Notes: a model not told the origin generated them from the sequence alone. A stretch of DNA of 64,000 bases from an uncultured Clostridia bacterium (GCA_948434855.1 CAOJFR010000003.1:9456-73455), one strand, 5' to 3'. Counted from the first letter of the stretch, positions 35,172-44,024 are shown. Program-made: numbers and translations.

Positions 35172-38165
35172 ATGTTTGCTAGTGGAGTAACAAGTTTTAT
35201 TAGCAGTTTGGTGAATGCCGGTTCATCTGTTTTCTCACGCTTTGTTTGTGCACAAAGTGGCTATGCGTTAGTGCAAACCATATTAAATTTCATTTTTGGC
35301 TTGTTATATAATGTGGCAAAATATTTGCTTTATATGGTAGACTTAATATTCTCATACATTCAAAAGCTTGCTGGTCTAGACATGGCAATGGATTCGCTAG
35401 AGGGTATGCTGTCGCCAGATAGTGACATTGTGTTCAATTTCCTAGTTTCTGGAAGCGACCTTGTAACAGCAATCCTCAGAAACTTAATTGTGTTAGCGAT
35501 TGTAGTAATCATCATTTTTGCAATAGTTGGCATAATAAAAGGTCAATATGATGCAATGAAAAAAAATAGTGCAGCAAGTCCGTTTGACACATTAAAAAGT
35601 ATGTTCAAGGCGTTCATATTGTTGTTAGTCACTCCATTCATGACGCTTGGCGGCATCATAGTGTCAGACTTATTGTTGCAAACATTATATAAAGCCACAA
35701 ATGTCAGTGGAGCAATGTCGTTAGGCACGCAAGTTTTTGTAACTTCTGCGTCGTCGGCAAATGCCTATAGGGTATATGCGCAAAAAGGAAAGCGTATTCC
35801 AATAACGTTTGATGGAACAAAAAGTTCAGAAATAAATGCATATTTCAGTGAAAATTCTGTTTCAGAGGGCTTCATAAAATATTTGCAAGATAGCAAAAAT
35901 TCAGGCAACGAAGTCAATCCAATATATGCAACCTACATGACATTCATGGCAGCAGATTTCACACCATATCTTTCAATGAACGATGTGCTAAGTGAAAATG
36001 AGTCAGTCATAAACACCAAGCAGCTCTATGACAAATATTATGATTATTACATTCCAAGTGATGATGATGTTTTGTTATATCCCGAGCTCATGAAACTCAG
36101 TTCTTATGCAGAGCAATACTATGCCATGGCAGATGTCATTGATTTCTGTGTAAGGTCAGGCTCAGAAGTTTATATGAGAACAATAGAGCAGGTATTAAAG
36201 AGCGTTTGCAATTTAAGTGATGATGTTGCAGATAAAGAAAAGATATTCCAAACAATAATTCGTCATTATGAAATTAAGTTTCATAATGGCTATGACGCAG
36301 AAAGTGGTCAGCCAGTAGATGAAATTTCAATAAAAACAACCAATGACTATTTAATGCAAATAGACAAAAATAGAAATGCGTTAATAAGCTTTAATAGCAC
36401 ATATTTCGCAACAAGCGACAGTGGCGAACCAGATGTAAAAATGCAAATCAGGTCAATTCACTTGGTTGGAGAAACTGATGAGCTTAGGGGTGCAAAGTTT
36501 ATTGTTGCCACAAAAAATCAAGCTTCAGCAAACAACGGAGTCACTCAAGAATATTATCAGCCCCTAGTAAATGGCTATGCAGGAGGCTTCCAAACAGAAT
36601 TCCAGTCAGATTATATAATGGATGGCAACATAATAGTTGCAAAAGGAATTTTCAAAGAAGCAACCTATCCAACAGCAATAAAAATTGCAAGTGGAAGCGT
36701 AAATGATACCAATATAATTTTCTATAGAGAAGACATAGAGTCACAGGCAGTTGGTGAGCTTGGAGATTATTTCTCGTTAAAGGTAGATGCTCCAAAAGGC
36801 GGTTTCTTTGGAAGACTTATAAAAATGATAAAGGCACTCTTTGATCCATCAGAGCTCATTCCAGAAATAAATGTAAACTTTGATGCCTTGGCGCTCACTT
36901 ACGATAAGTCTAGTGGACCATCAGAAGTAGACACACTTCTTAGTGGAAAAATAAGGCTGGGCTATTTCATGAAGTTTTCGCCGACCTATCCAACGGTAGA
37001 TGGTGTAAGCAATTTCTGCTTGGCGTTCAATGATTTATATGCTGCACCAAAAATGAACTATTTGCTCTTGGTAATAGGTTCATTCTTACTAGTAAGGGTG
37101 TGCTTAAGTGCAATTTCTTCATTAATAGAAAGGTCATATGAGTTATTTTTAATATTCTTAACATATCCAGCGGCGTGTGCAACCATACCAATAGATGATG
37201 GTGGGGCATACAAAACATGGCTAAAGGGCTATTTTGAAAGAATATTCAGGGCATATGGCTTCATTCTTGGCATAAATTTTGTATTAATGTTGTTCCCAAT
37301 AATAGAGAAGATACAGTTTTTCAGCCAAGATGACATAGGAACATCAAAAATAGTAAGACGAGTGGGCACACTATTTTTCAGTGTAATGTCGGTTCGTCAA
37401 ATCACAGAAATGCTAAACTTATTTGTAGCAATCATGTGTCAGCTTGTTGCCTTCACATTAATAGAGACAATTCCAGAAACCATTTCAACAATAATTGGTG
37501 GAAAGGATGCCGCATTAAAGGTAAAAGACAACAATGTATTCACCAAATTAAAAGACAAGGCGGTCAAAGCAACCACAGCTGTAGCAAAAGTTGCAGTGCC
37601 ACCGCTTAAAGGCTTAGAATATGTGTTTGGTGGAAAGGTTAATAGAAAGAGATTAAGACAAGACTTAAGAAATAAAATTTTAAACAGCACAGGACTTGAT
37701 GCTTTCTCAGAAATGGGTAAGTTTATTCCAGGCAGTCAGCTTGTGGCAGAAGCAAAATATAAACTAAATCTAAAAAAGCAAACTGATGAACAAAAGGCTG
37801 TTCAAAAAACTCTGTTTGACACGCTTAATGATCCACTTGCAAACAAAACTGCAGTTCAAGATGCAATGGCAGAATATCAATCAGCTTCAGTTGCTGCGAC
37901 TCAAGCTTCAGGTAAAAAATCATATGTATGTAAGCTTAACTCAGCACATAAATATACAGATGGTATGATTAGAAGTGAAAATGGCAGAATCAGAAGATAT
38001 ATTATTTCACATGGTGGAACAAAAGAGTTTAACAATTTCCACGACCTAAGCTATGGAGGCGGATGGCTTTGTCCAAAATGTTTTGAAGATTATAGAGGAC
38101 AAAATCCAGAGAGCTACAAACTTGAAGATATGTCTAAGAAAAAATCAGATTCTGGTGATGCATAA
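35172..38165 (+). CDS. VirB6-like polytopic protein, compact form, 997 aa
   Basis: Smallest of the three related polytopic proteins and the best template for the family. Seen: N-terminal membrane helices (about 33-70, 98-122 and 140-165), NAYRVYA (about 197), QYYAMADVIDFC (about 313), LRGAKFI...PLVN...IIVAKGIF...PTAIKI...FYREDI (about 438-520), C-terminal membrane block (about 627-771) with FLTYPAACATIPIDDG and YGFILGINFVL, and a cytosolic tail with FIPGSQLV. The tail ends with C-x5-H (about 918-924) and a C-x2-C (CPKC, about 966), which may bind zinc. AAAAGGAG precedes the ATG; the 3666-aa gene ends 30 bp upstream. A strong terminator follows and closes the T4SS-like locus. Confidence 0.8.
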   Translation: MFASGVTSFISSLVNAGSSVFSRFVCAQSGYALVQTILNFIFGLLYNVAKYLLYMVDLIFSYIQKLAGLDMAMDSLEGMLSPDSDIVFNFLVSGSDLVTAILRNLIVLAIVVIIIFAIVGIIKGQYDAMKKNSAASPFDTLKSMFKAFILLLVTPFMTLGGIIVSDLLLQTLYKATNVSGAMSLGTQVFVTSASSANAYRVYAQKGKRIPITFDGTKSSEINAYFSENSVSEGFIKYLQDSKNSGNEVNPIYATYMTFMAADFTPYLSMNDVLSENESVINTKQLYDKYYDYYIPSDDDVLLYPELMKLSSYAEQYYAMADVIDFCVRSGSEVYMRTIEQVLKSVCNLSDDVADKEKIFQTIIRHYEIKFHNGYDAESGQPVDEISIKTTNDYLMQIDKNRNALISFNSTYFATSDSGEPDVKMQIRSIHLVGETDELRGAKFIVATKNQASANNGVTQEYYQPLVNGYAGGFQTEFQSDYIMDGNIIVAKGIFKEATYPTAIKIASGSVNDTNIIFYREDIESQAVGELGDYFSLKVDAPKGGFFGRLIKMIKALFDPSELIPEINVNFDALALTYDKSSGPSEVDTLLSGKIRLGYFMKFSPTYPTVDGVSNFCLAFNDLYAAPKMNYLLLVIGSFLLVRVCLSAISSLIERSYELFLIFLTYPAACATIPIDDGGAYKTWLKGYFERIFRAYGFILGINFVLMLFPIIEKIQFFSQDDIGTSKIVRRVGTLFFSVMSVRQITEMLNLFVAIMCQLVAFTLIETIPETISTIIGGKDAALKVKDNNVFTKLKDKAVKATTAVAKVAVPPLKGLEYVFGGKVNRKRLRQDLRNKILNSTGLDAFSEMGKFIPGSQLVAEAKYKLNLKKQTDEQKAVQKTLFDTLNDPLANKTAVQDAMAEYQSASVAATQASGKKSYVCKLNSAHKYTDGMIRSENGRIRRYIISHGGTKEFNNFHDLSYGGGWLCPKCFEDYRGQNPESYKLEDMSKKKSDSGDA

Positions 38166-38180
38166 AACCAAAATTAAAAA

Positions 38181-38210
38181 TAAAGACAGGCAGTCATGCT
38201 TGTCTTTTTT
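38181..38210 (+). terminator. Terminator closing the T4SS-like locus
   Basis: AAAGACAGGCA pairs with TGCTTGTCTTT (one G-U pair) around a GTCA loop, followed by eight or more T. Confidence 0.88.
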
Positions 38211-38229
38211 TTGCAAAATGTGATATAAT
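38200..38229 (+). promoter_or_regulatory. Probable leaderless promoter for lspA
   Basis: TTGTCT (38200-38205), an 18-bp spacer and TATAAT (38224-38229). The -10 box ends six bases before the ATG at 38236, so transcription should begin at or next to the start codon. No Shine-Dalgarno sequence is present. The -35 lies in the 3' arm of the preceding terminator. Confidence 0.55.
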
Positions 38230-38235
38230 AATAAT

Positions 38236-38724
38236 ATGATAATAGGATTCATTGTTGCCATAGTCAGCATTGTGCTAGACCAGCTCACCAAGTTTTTCAT
38301 ATATGGCACAGCGGCAAAATCAATAATAGGAAACTTTTTGTGGTTTGAAAGCACTCTCAATACGGGTGTTGCTTTTAGTTTGTTTGAAGGTTTTCCAGTA
38401 ATATTCATAATCATTTCCAGCATAGCATCAGTGCTAATTGGCTGTTTAATAATAAGCAAAAAATATTGCAAGGGCAAAGTCACAAAAATAAGCTTAGGCT
38501 TAATTTTGGGTGGAACATTCTCAAATTTATTAGATAGAATAATGTTTGGTGGCGTGCGTGACTTTATATATTTGAAGTCCATAAATTATGCAATTTTTAA
38601 TGTGGCAGACATGGCTGTGGTGTGCGGAGTAATACTGCTTTGCATTTCGCTCATAATATCAATCATAAGAGAAACAAAAACAAATAAAAAGGAAAGTGAA
38701 AAAAGTTCAAATGATGAAGCTTAA
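38236..38724 (+). CDS. lspA: Lipoprotein signal peptidase (signal peptidase II)
   Basis: Membrane aspartyl protease that removes the signal peptide of lipoproteins after lipid attachment. Seen over 162 residues: four membrane helices, DQLTKFF near the N-terminus, NTGVAFSLF, GGTFSNLLDRI with the first catalytic aspartate, VRDFI, and FNVADMAVVCG with the second. The C-terminus is a charged tail. The ATG follows directly on a TATAAT box with no ribosome binding site, which points to leaderless translation. The gene overlaps the start of rluD, the usual lspA-rluD pairing. Confidence 0.95.
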   Translation: MIIGFIVAIVSIVLDQLTKFFIYGTAAKSIIGNFLWFESTLNTGVAFSLFEGFPVIFIIISSIASVLIGCLIISKKYCKGKVTKISLGLILGGTFSNLLDRIMFGGVRDFIYLKSINYAIFNVADMAVVCGVILLCISLIISIIRETKTNKKESEKSSNDEA

Positions 38725-39634
38725 TTCAACAATAATCGTCAAAGACCTGCCAGAAAAGACAAGGCTAGACATTTTTCTTGCCACAGAAACAGATTGGACA
38801 AGGTCAGGAATAAAGCAACAAATAGATGGTGGCAATGCACTTGTCAACGGAAAAAAGCAAAAGGCAGGTTATCTGGTTAAAGATGGAGATGAAATTACGC
38901 TTAGCTTTGAAAAGCCAGAGATGAGTGCTGAGCCAGAAGCCATTCCATTAAATATTGTTTATGAAGATGAAGATTATGCAATAATAAATAAGCCTCAGGG
39001 AATGGTTGTTCATCCAGCACCGGGGGCATATAATCACACATTAGTTAATGCACTTTTGTATCATTTTGATAAATTAAGCAGTGGCTCAGATAATATTCGC
39101 CCAGGCATAGTGCATAGAATAGACAAGGACACCTCAGGGCTTTTGGTTGTTGCAAAAAACGATGTTTCTCATGCAAGCCTAGCAGCACAAATAGAAAAAC
39201 ACACATGTTTCAGACACTATTTAGCACTTTTAGAGGGCAACTTAAAAGAAGATTCAGGAACTGTTGAAACACATATAAGCAGAAATGAAAAAGACAGAAA
39301 AATAATGCAGGTTTCAGACTCTGGCAAACTTGCCATAACGCATTATAAGGTTGTTTGCAGATATAAAGATTATTGCTTGGTAGAGTTTAAGTTAGAAACC
39401 GGCAGAACGCATCAAATAAGAGTTCACGCAAAATATTTGGGACATCCAATAGTTGGTGATAAAACTTACGGAATAAAAAACCAAAAATTTAATTTAGAAG
39501 GGCAGTTGCTTCATGCATATAAGCTAGAGCTAACTCATCCAACCTCAAAGGAAAGAAAAGTTTATGAGTGTGAACTTCCTGCATACTTTAAAAATATTTT
39601 AAAAAAACAAGAAAATAACAAAATAAGCGATTGA
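38711..39634 (+). CDS. rluD: Ribosomal large subunit pseudouridine synthase, RluD family
   Basis: Converts uridines of 23S rRNA to pseudouridine. Seen: an N-terminal S4 RNA-binding domain (about 10-70), the INKPQGMVVHPAPG segment, the catalytic aspartate in HRIDKDTSGLLVVAK, and the C-terminal GRTHQIRVHAKYLGHPIVGD motif. About 307 residues, normal length. The first in-frame start is a GTG at 38696, but AAAGGAAAG lies too close to it; the ATG pair at 38711/38714 is a better guess, both within the lspA reading frame. The precise target uridines cannot be told from sequence, so RluD is used in the family sense. Confidence 0.9.
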   Translation: MMKLNSTIIVKDLPEKTRLDIFLATETDWTRSGIKQQIDGGNALVNGKKQKAGYLVKDGDEITLSFEKPEMSAEPEAIPLNIVYEDEDYAIINKPQGMVVHPAPGAYNHTLVNALLYHFDKLSSGSDNIRPGIVHRIDKDTSGLLVVAKNDVSHASLAAQIEKHTCFRHYLALLEGNLKEDSGTVETHISRNEKDRKIMQVSDSGKLAITHYKVVCRYKDYCLVEFKLETGRTHQIRVHAKYLGHPIVGDKTYGIKNQKFNLEGQLLHAYKLELTHPTSKERKVYECELPAYFKNILKKQENNKISD

Positions 39635-39659
39635 CATAAAATTTTACACATTTTATAAT
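39631..39659 (+). promoter_or_regulatory. Consensus promoter for the 104-aa membrane protein
   Basis: Perfect TTGACA (39631-39636), a 17-bp spacer and perfect TATAAT (39654-39659). The -35 overlaps the rluD stop codon. This is the only fully consensus sigma-A-type promoter seen in the window. Confidence 0.8.
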
Positions 39660-39688
39660 AAACATAGAATTAGTTAGGGGGGAATAAA

Positions 39689-40003
39689 ATGGCAGAAAAG
39701 AAAACAACAAGCACCACCACAACAACCAAAAGGTCAACAGGCTTTAGTTTTAGCTACATATTAAACATTTTGGCATTTGCAGCGGTGTGCATAGGTGGCA
39801 TTGCGCTTTTTGTTGCAATGATCCTAAACAAATGTGGCATAGATGCAAAAATCATAGGAACACTCCAAACCATTGCAAATTCAATAGGCTGGCTTGTTTT
39901 GGCACTTCTTTCATTCAAATATATTAAAAATAGAAGAAAGATTTGGCTATGGGTAGTTTGGGCAGTTGCAGTTGTAATGATTGTTATCGGAATAATCTTA
40001 TAG
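39689..40003 (+). CDS. Small membrane protein, 104 aa
   Basis: I do not recognise a family. A Thr-rich hydrophilic start (STTTTTKRSTG) is followed by three hydrophobic helices (about 24-46, 57-77 and 84-104). A strong AGGGGGGA ribosome binding site and a perfect consensus promoter suggest high expression. A terminator follows at once, so it is probably a single-gene transcript. Its abundance signals make it stand out for a protein of unknown role. Confidence 0.75.
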   Translation: MAEKKTTSTTTTTKRSTGFSFSYILNILAFAAVCIGGIALFVAMILNKCGIDAKIIGTLQTIANSIGWLVLALLSFKYIKNRRKIWLWVVWAVAVVMIVIGIIL

Positions 40004-40007
40004 CTTA

Positions 40008-40042
40008 AATAGTTCAGCCAAAAATTCGGCTGAATTATTTTT
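40008..40042 (+). terminator. Terminator after the 104-aa gene
   Basis: AATAGTTCAGCC pairs with GGCTGAATTATT (12 bp, one G-U pair) around an eight-base loop, followed by a T-rich tail. The next gene begins 17 bp later. Confidence 0.8.
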
Positions 40043-40058
40043 ATTAAAAGGAAGAAAT

Positions 40059-40376
40059 ATGAGAAGAGAAATATTAAAATACTTAGATTATGCGAGCTAT
40101 ATTGCGCTGTTAATTGCAACAGTGCTCATCGTGGTTTTTGAAGTTTCAGCAAATATGCTGTTTTACAAGCTTGGGCTATATATGTATGAAGTTTGTTTTC
40201 TGTTGCTTATTGTTTTCACATTTTTAAGAATATATAGCGTATATAAAAAGAATGCAGCAGAAGAAGATGCAACATTTTCGCTATCTGCAAGGCAAAAAGT
40301 GTTTTTGTTCATAAAACTTGCATTAATACTTTTAGGATTCTGCTTAACCACAGTAATGTTAATAAAGTTTAACTAA
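40059..40376 (+). CDS. Small membrane protein, 105 aa
   Basis: I do not recognise a family. Three or four hydrophobic helices (about 14-34, 38-62 and 83-104) with a short charged loop at about 64-80 (KKNAAEEDATFSLSARQK). AAAGGAAG precedes the ATG. It lies between the terminator of the previous gene and the promoter of tig; I see no promoter of its own, so it may rely on readthrough. Confidence 0.65.
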   Translation: MRREILKYLDYASYIALLIATVLIVVFEVSANMLFYKLGLYMYEVCFLLLIVFTFLRIYSVYKKNAAEEDATFSLSARQKVFLFIKLALILLGFCLTTVMLIKFN

Positions 40377-40413
40377 GCCTGCTTTGTTTGTGCACATAGA
40401 AGTGGTTAAAATC

Positions 40414-40442
40414 TTGACAAAAGACAAAAAAGTATATAAAAT
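40414..40442 (+). promoter_or_regulatory. Promoter for tig
   Basis: TTGACA (40414-40419), a 17-bp spacer and TAAAAT (40437-40442), then AAGGAG at 40461-40466 before the ATG at 40474. Confidence 0.68.
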
Positions 40443-40473
40443 GATAATGTTAAATTTTTTAAGGAGTAATATA

Positions 40474-41760
40474 ATGACATACAAAATTGGAGAAAAGAAA
40501 GACGGCAAACTTATAGTAAATTTTGAGCTTAATGCCGCAGAATGGGAAACAGAGGTAGAAAAAGCATACCAAAAAAATAAGGGAAAATATAAATTAGATG
40601 GTTTCAGACAAGGCAAAATTCCAAGAAAAGTGTTAGAAAAAACTTATGGTGAATTTTTGTTTTATGAAGATGCATTAAATATAGTTTGTGACAACAGTTT
40701 TTTTGATTTTATTGAAAAAGAAAAAGATGTTCAAGCTGTTGCATACCCAGACATTTCAGTTAAAAAGTTAGACAAAACTGGCGTAGAGTTTGTTGCAACA
40801 ATCACACTTCTTCCAGAAGTTGAGCTTGGTGCATACACAGGTCTAGACATTGAAAAAACAAAAGTTTCAGTAACTGAAAAAGAAGTAACAGAAAAGCTTA
40901 AAAACCTTCAAGAAAAGCAGGCAAGATTTGTAGATGTAACTGGCAGAGCAGCAAAAAATGGTGACCTTATAAACTTAGACTTTGCAGGCAGCGTAAATGG
41001 TACAGCGTTTGAAGGTGGCACAGCAAAAGATTATGAACTAGAGCTTGGCTCACATTCATTCATTGCAGGGTTTGAAGAGCAACTTGTTGGCATGAAAATT
41101 GATGAGGAAAAAGATGTAAATGTAACATTCCCAGAAACATATCATGTTAAAGAGCTTGCAGGAAAGCCAGCAGTTTTCGCTTGCAAACTTCTTAGCATTC
41201 GTGAAAAACAGATGCCAGAAATTGATGATAAATTTGCAGCTGACGTATCAGAGTTTTCAACCTTAGAAGAGCTCAAAAAAGACACAAAGGCAAAACTTAC
41301 AGAAGAAAAACAGGCTGCTGCAGATAGAGAGCTAGAAAACAAACTTGTTGAAAAAGTTTGCGAAAATGCCAAGGTAGAAGTTCCAGAAGTCATGGTAACA
41401 ACACAAATAAGTAGAGCAGTAGAAGACATGAAAAGAAGTCTTGCAGCACAGGGAATGAGTTATGAAATGTATCTAGCATACATGGGCATGACAGATGAAA
41501 AGTTCCGTGAGTCAAGAAAAGCAGACACAGAAAAACAAATCAAAACAAGTCTTGTGCTTGGTGAACTCGTAAAAAAAGAAGGAATCAAGGCTGAAGAAGC
41601 AGATATTGCTGCAAAAATTTCAGAACTTGCAGAAAAGATGAAAAAATCTGAAAAAGAGCTAAAAAAATCTATGAGCGAGTCACAAAAAGAAGTAATTGAA
41701 AATAATATTATTTCAGATAAGGTTATAAAACTTTTAAAAGAGAAGAATAATATAAAGTAG
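40474..41760 (+). CDS. tig: Trigger factor
   Basis: Ribosome-bound chaperone and peptidyl-prolyl isomerase that meets nascent chains at the exit tunnel. Seen over 428 residues: the N-terminal ribosome-binding domain with the signature [10 protein letters not shown], an FKBP-type isomerase domain (about 150-235; [14 protein letters not shown], then [17 protein letters not shown]), and a long helical C-terminal domain (about 245-428). A reading frame continues 30 codons upstream of the chosen ATG, but AAGGAG and the promoter point to 40474. Followed by clpP and clpX, the classic tig-clpP-clpX order. Confidence 0.95.
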   Translation: MTYKIGEKKDGKLIVNFELNAAEWETEVEKAYQKNKGKYKLDGFRQGKIPRKVLEKTYGEFLFYEDALNIVCDNSFFDFIEKEKDVQAVAYPDISVKKLDKTGVEFVATITLLPEVELGAYTGLDIEKTKVSVTEKEVTEKLKNLQEKQARFVDVTGRAAKNGDLINLDFAGSVNGTAFEGGTAKDYELELGSHSFIAGFEEQLVGMKIDEEKDVNVTFPETYHVKELAGKPAVFACKLLSIREKQMPEIDDKFAADVSEFSTLEELKKDTKAKLTEEKQAAADRELENKLVEKVCENAKVEVPEVMVTTQISRAVEDMKRSLAAQGMSYEMYLAYMGMTDEKFRESRKADTEKQIKTSLVLGELVKKEGIKAEEADIAAKISELAEKMKKSEKELKKSMSESQKEVIENNIISDKVIKLLKEKNNIK

Positions 41761-41773
41761 TTTAGGAGATTAT

Positions 41774-42370
41774 ATGAACGAGAAAGATATGCTAATCCCA
41801 ATGGTAATAGAGCAAACAAATAGAGGAGAAAGGTCTTATGACATCTATTCAAGGCTTTTAGAGGATAGAATAATTTTTCTTGATGGAGAAATCACAGACC
41901 AAACTGCAAATGTAATAATAGCGCAGCTAATATATTTAGAGGGCAAAGACCCAGACAAAGATATCATGATGTATATCAATAGTCCGGGTGGAAGCGTAGT
42001 TGCAGGCATGGCAATTTATGACACCATGAATTATATTAGGTGTGATGTAAGCACAATTTGTGTTGGGCTAGCTGCAAGCATGGCAGCAATACTGCTCTCT
42101 AGCGGTGCAAAAGGAAAAAGGTTTGCATTGCCAAACTCAGAAGTAATGATACATCAGCCACTTGGAGGGTTCCAAGGTCAGGCAAGTGACATAAAAATTC
42201 ATGCAGAGCACATGATGCGAACAAAAAAACTGATAAATAAAATTTTGTCAGACAACACAGGAGTTTCAATAGAAACCATAGAAAAAGATACAGATAGAGA
42301 CAACTATATGTCAGCAGAAGAAGCGAAAAAATATGGTTTAATTGACAAAATTTTTGCAAAAAGAGGTTAA
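41774..42370 (+). CDS. clpP: ATP-dependent Clp protease proteolytic subunit
   Basis: Serine protease that forms the barrel degraded substrates are fed into by ClpX. Seen over 198 residues: catalytic Ser102 in GLAASMAA, His127 in MIHQP, and Asp176 in DRDNYMSA, with the [15 protein letters not shown] segment before them. Length is normal. TAGGAG precedes the ATG, 13 bp after tig. Confidence 0.96.
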   Translation: MNEKDMLIPMVIEQTNRGERSYDIYSRLLEDRIIFLDGEITDQTANVIIAQLIYLEGKDPDKDIMMYINSPGGSVVAGMAIYDTMNYIRCDVSTICVGLAASMAAILLSSGAKGKRFALPNSEVMIHQPLGGFQGQASDIKIHAEHMMRTKKLINKILSDNTGVSIETIEKDTDRDNYMSAEEAKKYGLIDKIFAKRG

Positions 42371-42374
42371 TTAA

Positions 42375-42424
42375 AAACAAGATATACAAAAGATAATATC
42401 TTTTTGCATATCTTTGTTTTTTTA
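42375..42424 (+). terminator. Hairpin with T run between clpP and clpX (partial terminator or attenuator)
   Basis: Nested inverted repeats: an outer AAACAAGATAT facing ATATCTTTGTTT (one bulge) and an inner AAAAGAT facing ATCTTTT. A run of seven T ends four bases before the clpX ribosome binding site. It could reduce readthrough from clpP into clpX. Confidence 0.5.
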
Positions 42425-42433
42425 AGGAGAATT

Positions 42434-43762
42434 ATGGAAGACAACCAAAACATAGGAATGCCACCAAGGGGAAGTTGTTCATTTTGTGGCAGGCCAAGAG
42501 GCGCATTTAAAGAAATAGTAGAAAATCCAACTGGCACTGTTGGCATTTGCAGTGATTGTATAAAAATCTGCAGAGAAATTCTGCAAACAGAAGAGCGAAA
42601 ACGTCAAAAAGAGCATCTTCTTGCTTTGCCAAGCCCAGAAAAAATCAAAAAAGAGTTAGATGAATACATAATCGACCAAGACAAAGCAAAAGAAGTTTTG
42701 TCTGTTGCGGTATACAATCATTATAAGCGAATAAACTATATAATTGCCAAAAAGCAAAATCAAGAGCAAGAGTCAGATGGCAAAACAAAAACAAGACAGT
42801 TTGAAGATGTAGACCTAGAAAAGAGCAATGTGCTCATGCTTGGTCCAACTGGTTCAGGAAAAACATTAATTGCAAAAACACTAGCAAAAATATTGGATGT
42901 TCCATTTGCTTCAGCCGATGCCACAACCCTAACCGAGGCTGGCTATGTTGGTGATGATGTAGAAAACATATTGTTAAAGCTAATTCAAGCTGCAGATTTC
43001 GACATAAAAAAGGCAGAAAAGGGCATAATTTATATTGATGAGATAGACAAAATTGCCAGAAAAGGTGAAAATGTGTCAATAACCAGAGATGTTTCTGGTG
43101 AAGGCGTTCAGCAATCGCTGTTAAAAATCTTAGAGAGCACTGTTGCAAATGTCCCACCACAGGGTGGCAGAAAGCATCCAAATCAAGAGTGCATTCAAAT
43201 AGATACCACAAACATTTTGTTCATTTTGGGTGGTGCATTCGTTGGGCTAGAAGACATAATCAGAAAAAGAACAGAAAACACCACACTTGGCTTTGGTGGA
43301 AATGTAAAAGCAAAAGACCAAATAAAACCAAGCGAGCTTTTAGAGAAAGTTGAACCACATGACCTTATAAAATTTGGCTTAATTCCAGAATTTATAGGAA
43401 GGGTTCCAATCACAGTAAACCTTAATGAGCTAGATGAAAAGGCGTTAAAGAAAATCCTAACTGAGCCAAAAAATGCGTTAGTTAAGCAATATAAAAAGCT
43501 TTTTGACATGGATGGAATCAAATTAGAGTTCACAAATGAGTCAATTTCATGCTTTGCCAAAAAGGCAATAGAGCTCAAAACTGGTGCAAGGGGACTCAGA
43601 ACAATAATTGAATCAGCAATGCTCCCAGTAATGTATACTGCTCCAAGCAAAAAAGAAAGCATCAAAAAAATCATTATGGACATAGACAGTTCTAATGACA
43701 CGCTTGTTGTTCCAACAATAATAGAAAAAGAGACAGTAGAAGAAGCTTCAGATATCGCATAG
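42434..43762 (+). CDS. clpX: ATP-dependent Clp protease ATP-binding subunit ClpX
   Basis: Hexameric AAA+ unfoldase that delivers substrates to ClpP. Seen over 442 residues: the N-terminal C4 zinc finger (Cys15, Cys18, Cys39, Cys42), Walker A GPTGSGKT (about 136-143), the pore and Walker B region [13 protein letters not shown], sensor-region EFIGRVP, and the C-terminal [10 protein letters not shown] segment. The IGF-type loop that docks ClpP appears as LGFGG (about 290). AAGGAG precedes the ATG at 42434; a longer upstream reading is not supported. Followed by a strong terminator. Confidence 0.96.
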   Translation: MEDNQNIGMPPRGSCSFCGRPRGAFKEIVENPTGTVGICSDCIKICREILQTEERKRQKEHLLALPSPEKIKKELDEYIIDQDKAKEVLSVAVYNHYKRINYIIAKKQNQEQESDGKTKTRQFEDVDLEKSNVLMLGPTGSGKTLIAKTLAKILDVPFASADATTLTEAGYVGDDVENILLKLIQAADFDIKKAEKGIIYIDEIDKIARKGENVSITRDVSGEGVQQSLLKILESTVANVPPQGGRKHPNQECIQIDTTNILFILGGAFVGLEDIIRKRTENTTLGFGGNVKAKDQIKPSELLEKVEPHDLIKFGLIPEFIGRVPITVNLNELDEKALKKILTEPKNALVKQYKKLFDMDGIKLEFTNESISCFAKKAIELKTGARGLRTIIESAMLPVMYTAPSKKESIKKIIMDIDSSNDTLVVPTIIEKETVEEASDIA

Positions 43763-43809
43763 CCTGTTATTTTTGGAAATAAAGAATACTAGGTGTGGGC
43801 AAAATCCAC

Positions 43810-43912
43810 TTGTCATTCTGAGCAGCCACTTTTGGTGTCGCCTGAAAAAACTTAACCAAAAGTCTTTGTCATTCTGAGCAGGGCACTTGTGCCCGTCGCC
43901 GAAGAATCTCTT
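43810..43912. repeat. Two copies of a GC-richer intergenic repeat
   Basis: TTGTCATTCTGAGCAG occurs at 43810-43825 and 43866-43881, each followed by a variable segment and then GTCGCC(T)GAA. The second copy contains the hairpin GGGCAC-TT-GTGCCC and ends GAAGAATCTC. The wording resembles the widespread GTCATTCTGAGC...GAAGAATC intergenic repeat of many bacterial genomes. Base composition differs from the surroundings. The rest of 43763-44024 holds only the terminator and promoter listed. Confidence 0.65.
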
Positions 43913-43930
43913 AAAATCTAAATGCCATAC

Positions 43931-43989
43931 AAAAAATCAATACGAGTTGTTTTTCATATTTAGTTAATTCGTATTGATTTTTTTTTGCA
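43931..43989 (+). terminator. Terminator after clpX
   Basis: AAAAAATCAATACGA pairs perfectly with TCGTATTGATTTTTT around a loop of about 23 bases, followed by further T. Confidence 0.75.
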
Positions 43990-44002
43990 CGAATGATATT
44001 AT
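43974..44002 (+). promoter_or_regulatory. Promoter for engB
   Basis: TTGATT (43974-43979), a 17-bp spacer and TATTAT (43997-44002); AAGG at 44011-44014 is the only ribosome-binding match. An alternative TTGCAC/TATAAG pair lies 11 bp downstream. Confidence 0.4.
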
Positions 44003-44024
44003 ATTTTTATAAGGTAAATAGAGT

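Noticed and set aside
5904..38165. Ordinary integrative conjugative element
   Set aside because: No relaxase, integrase, excisionase, replication gene, tRNA target or flanking direct repeat was found, and both sides are housekeeping genes in normal order. The locus could still be an ancient remnant of one.
38145..38582. A 145-residue minus-strand reading frame over lspA
   Set aside because: It is antisense to the well-supported lspA gene and crosses its promoter and terminator.
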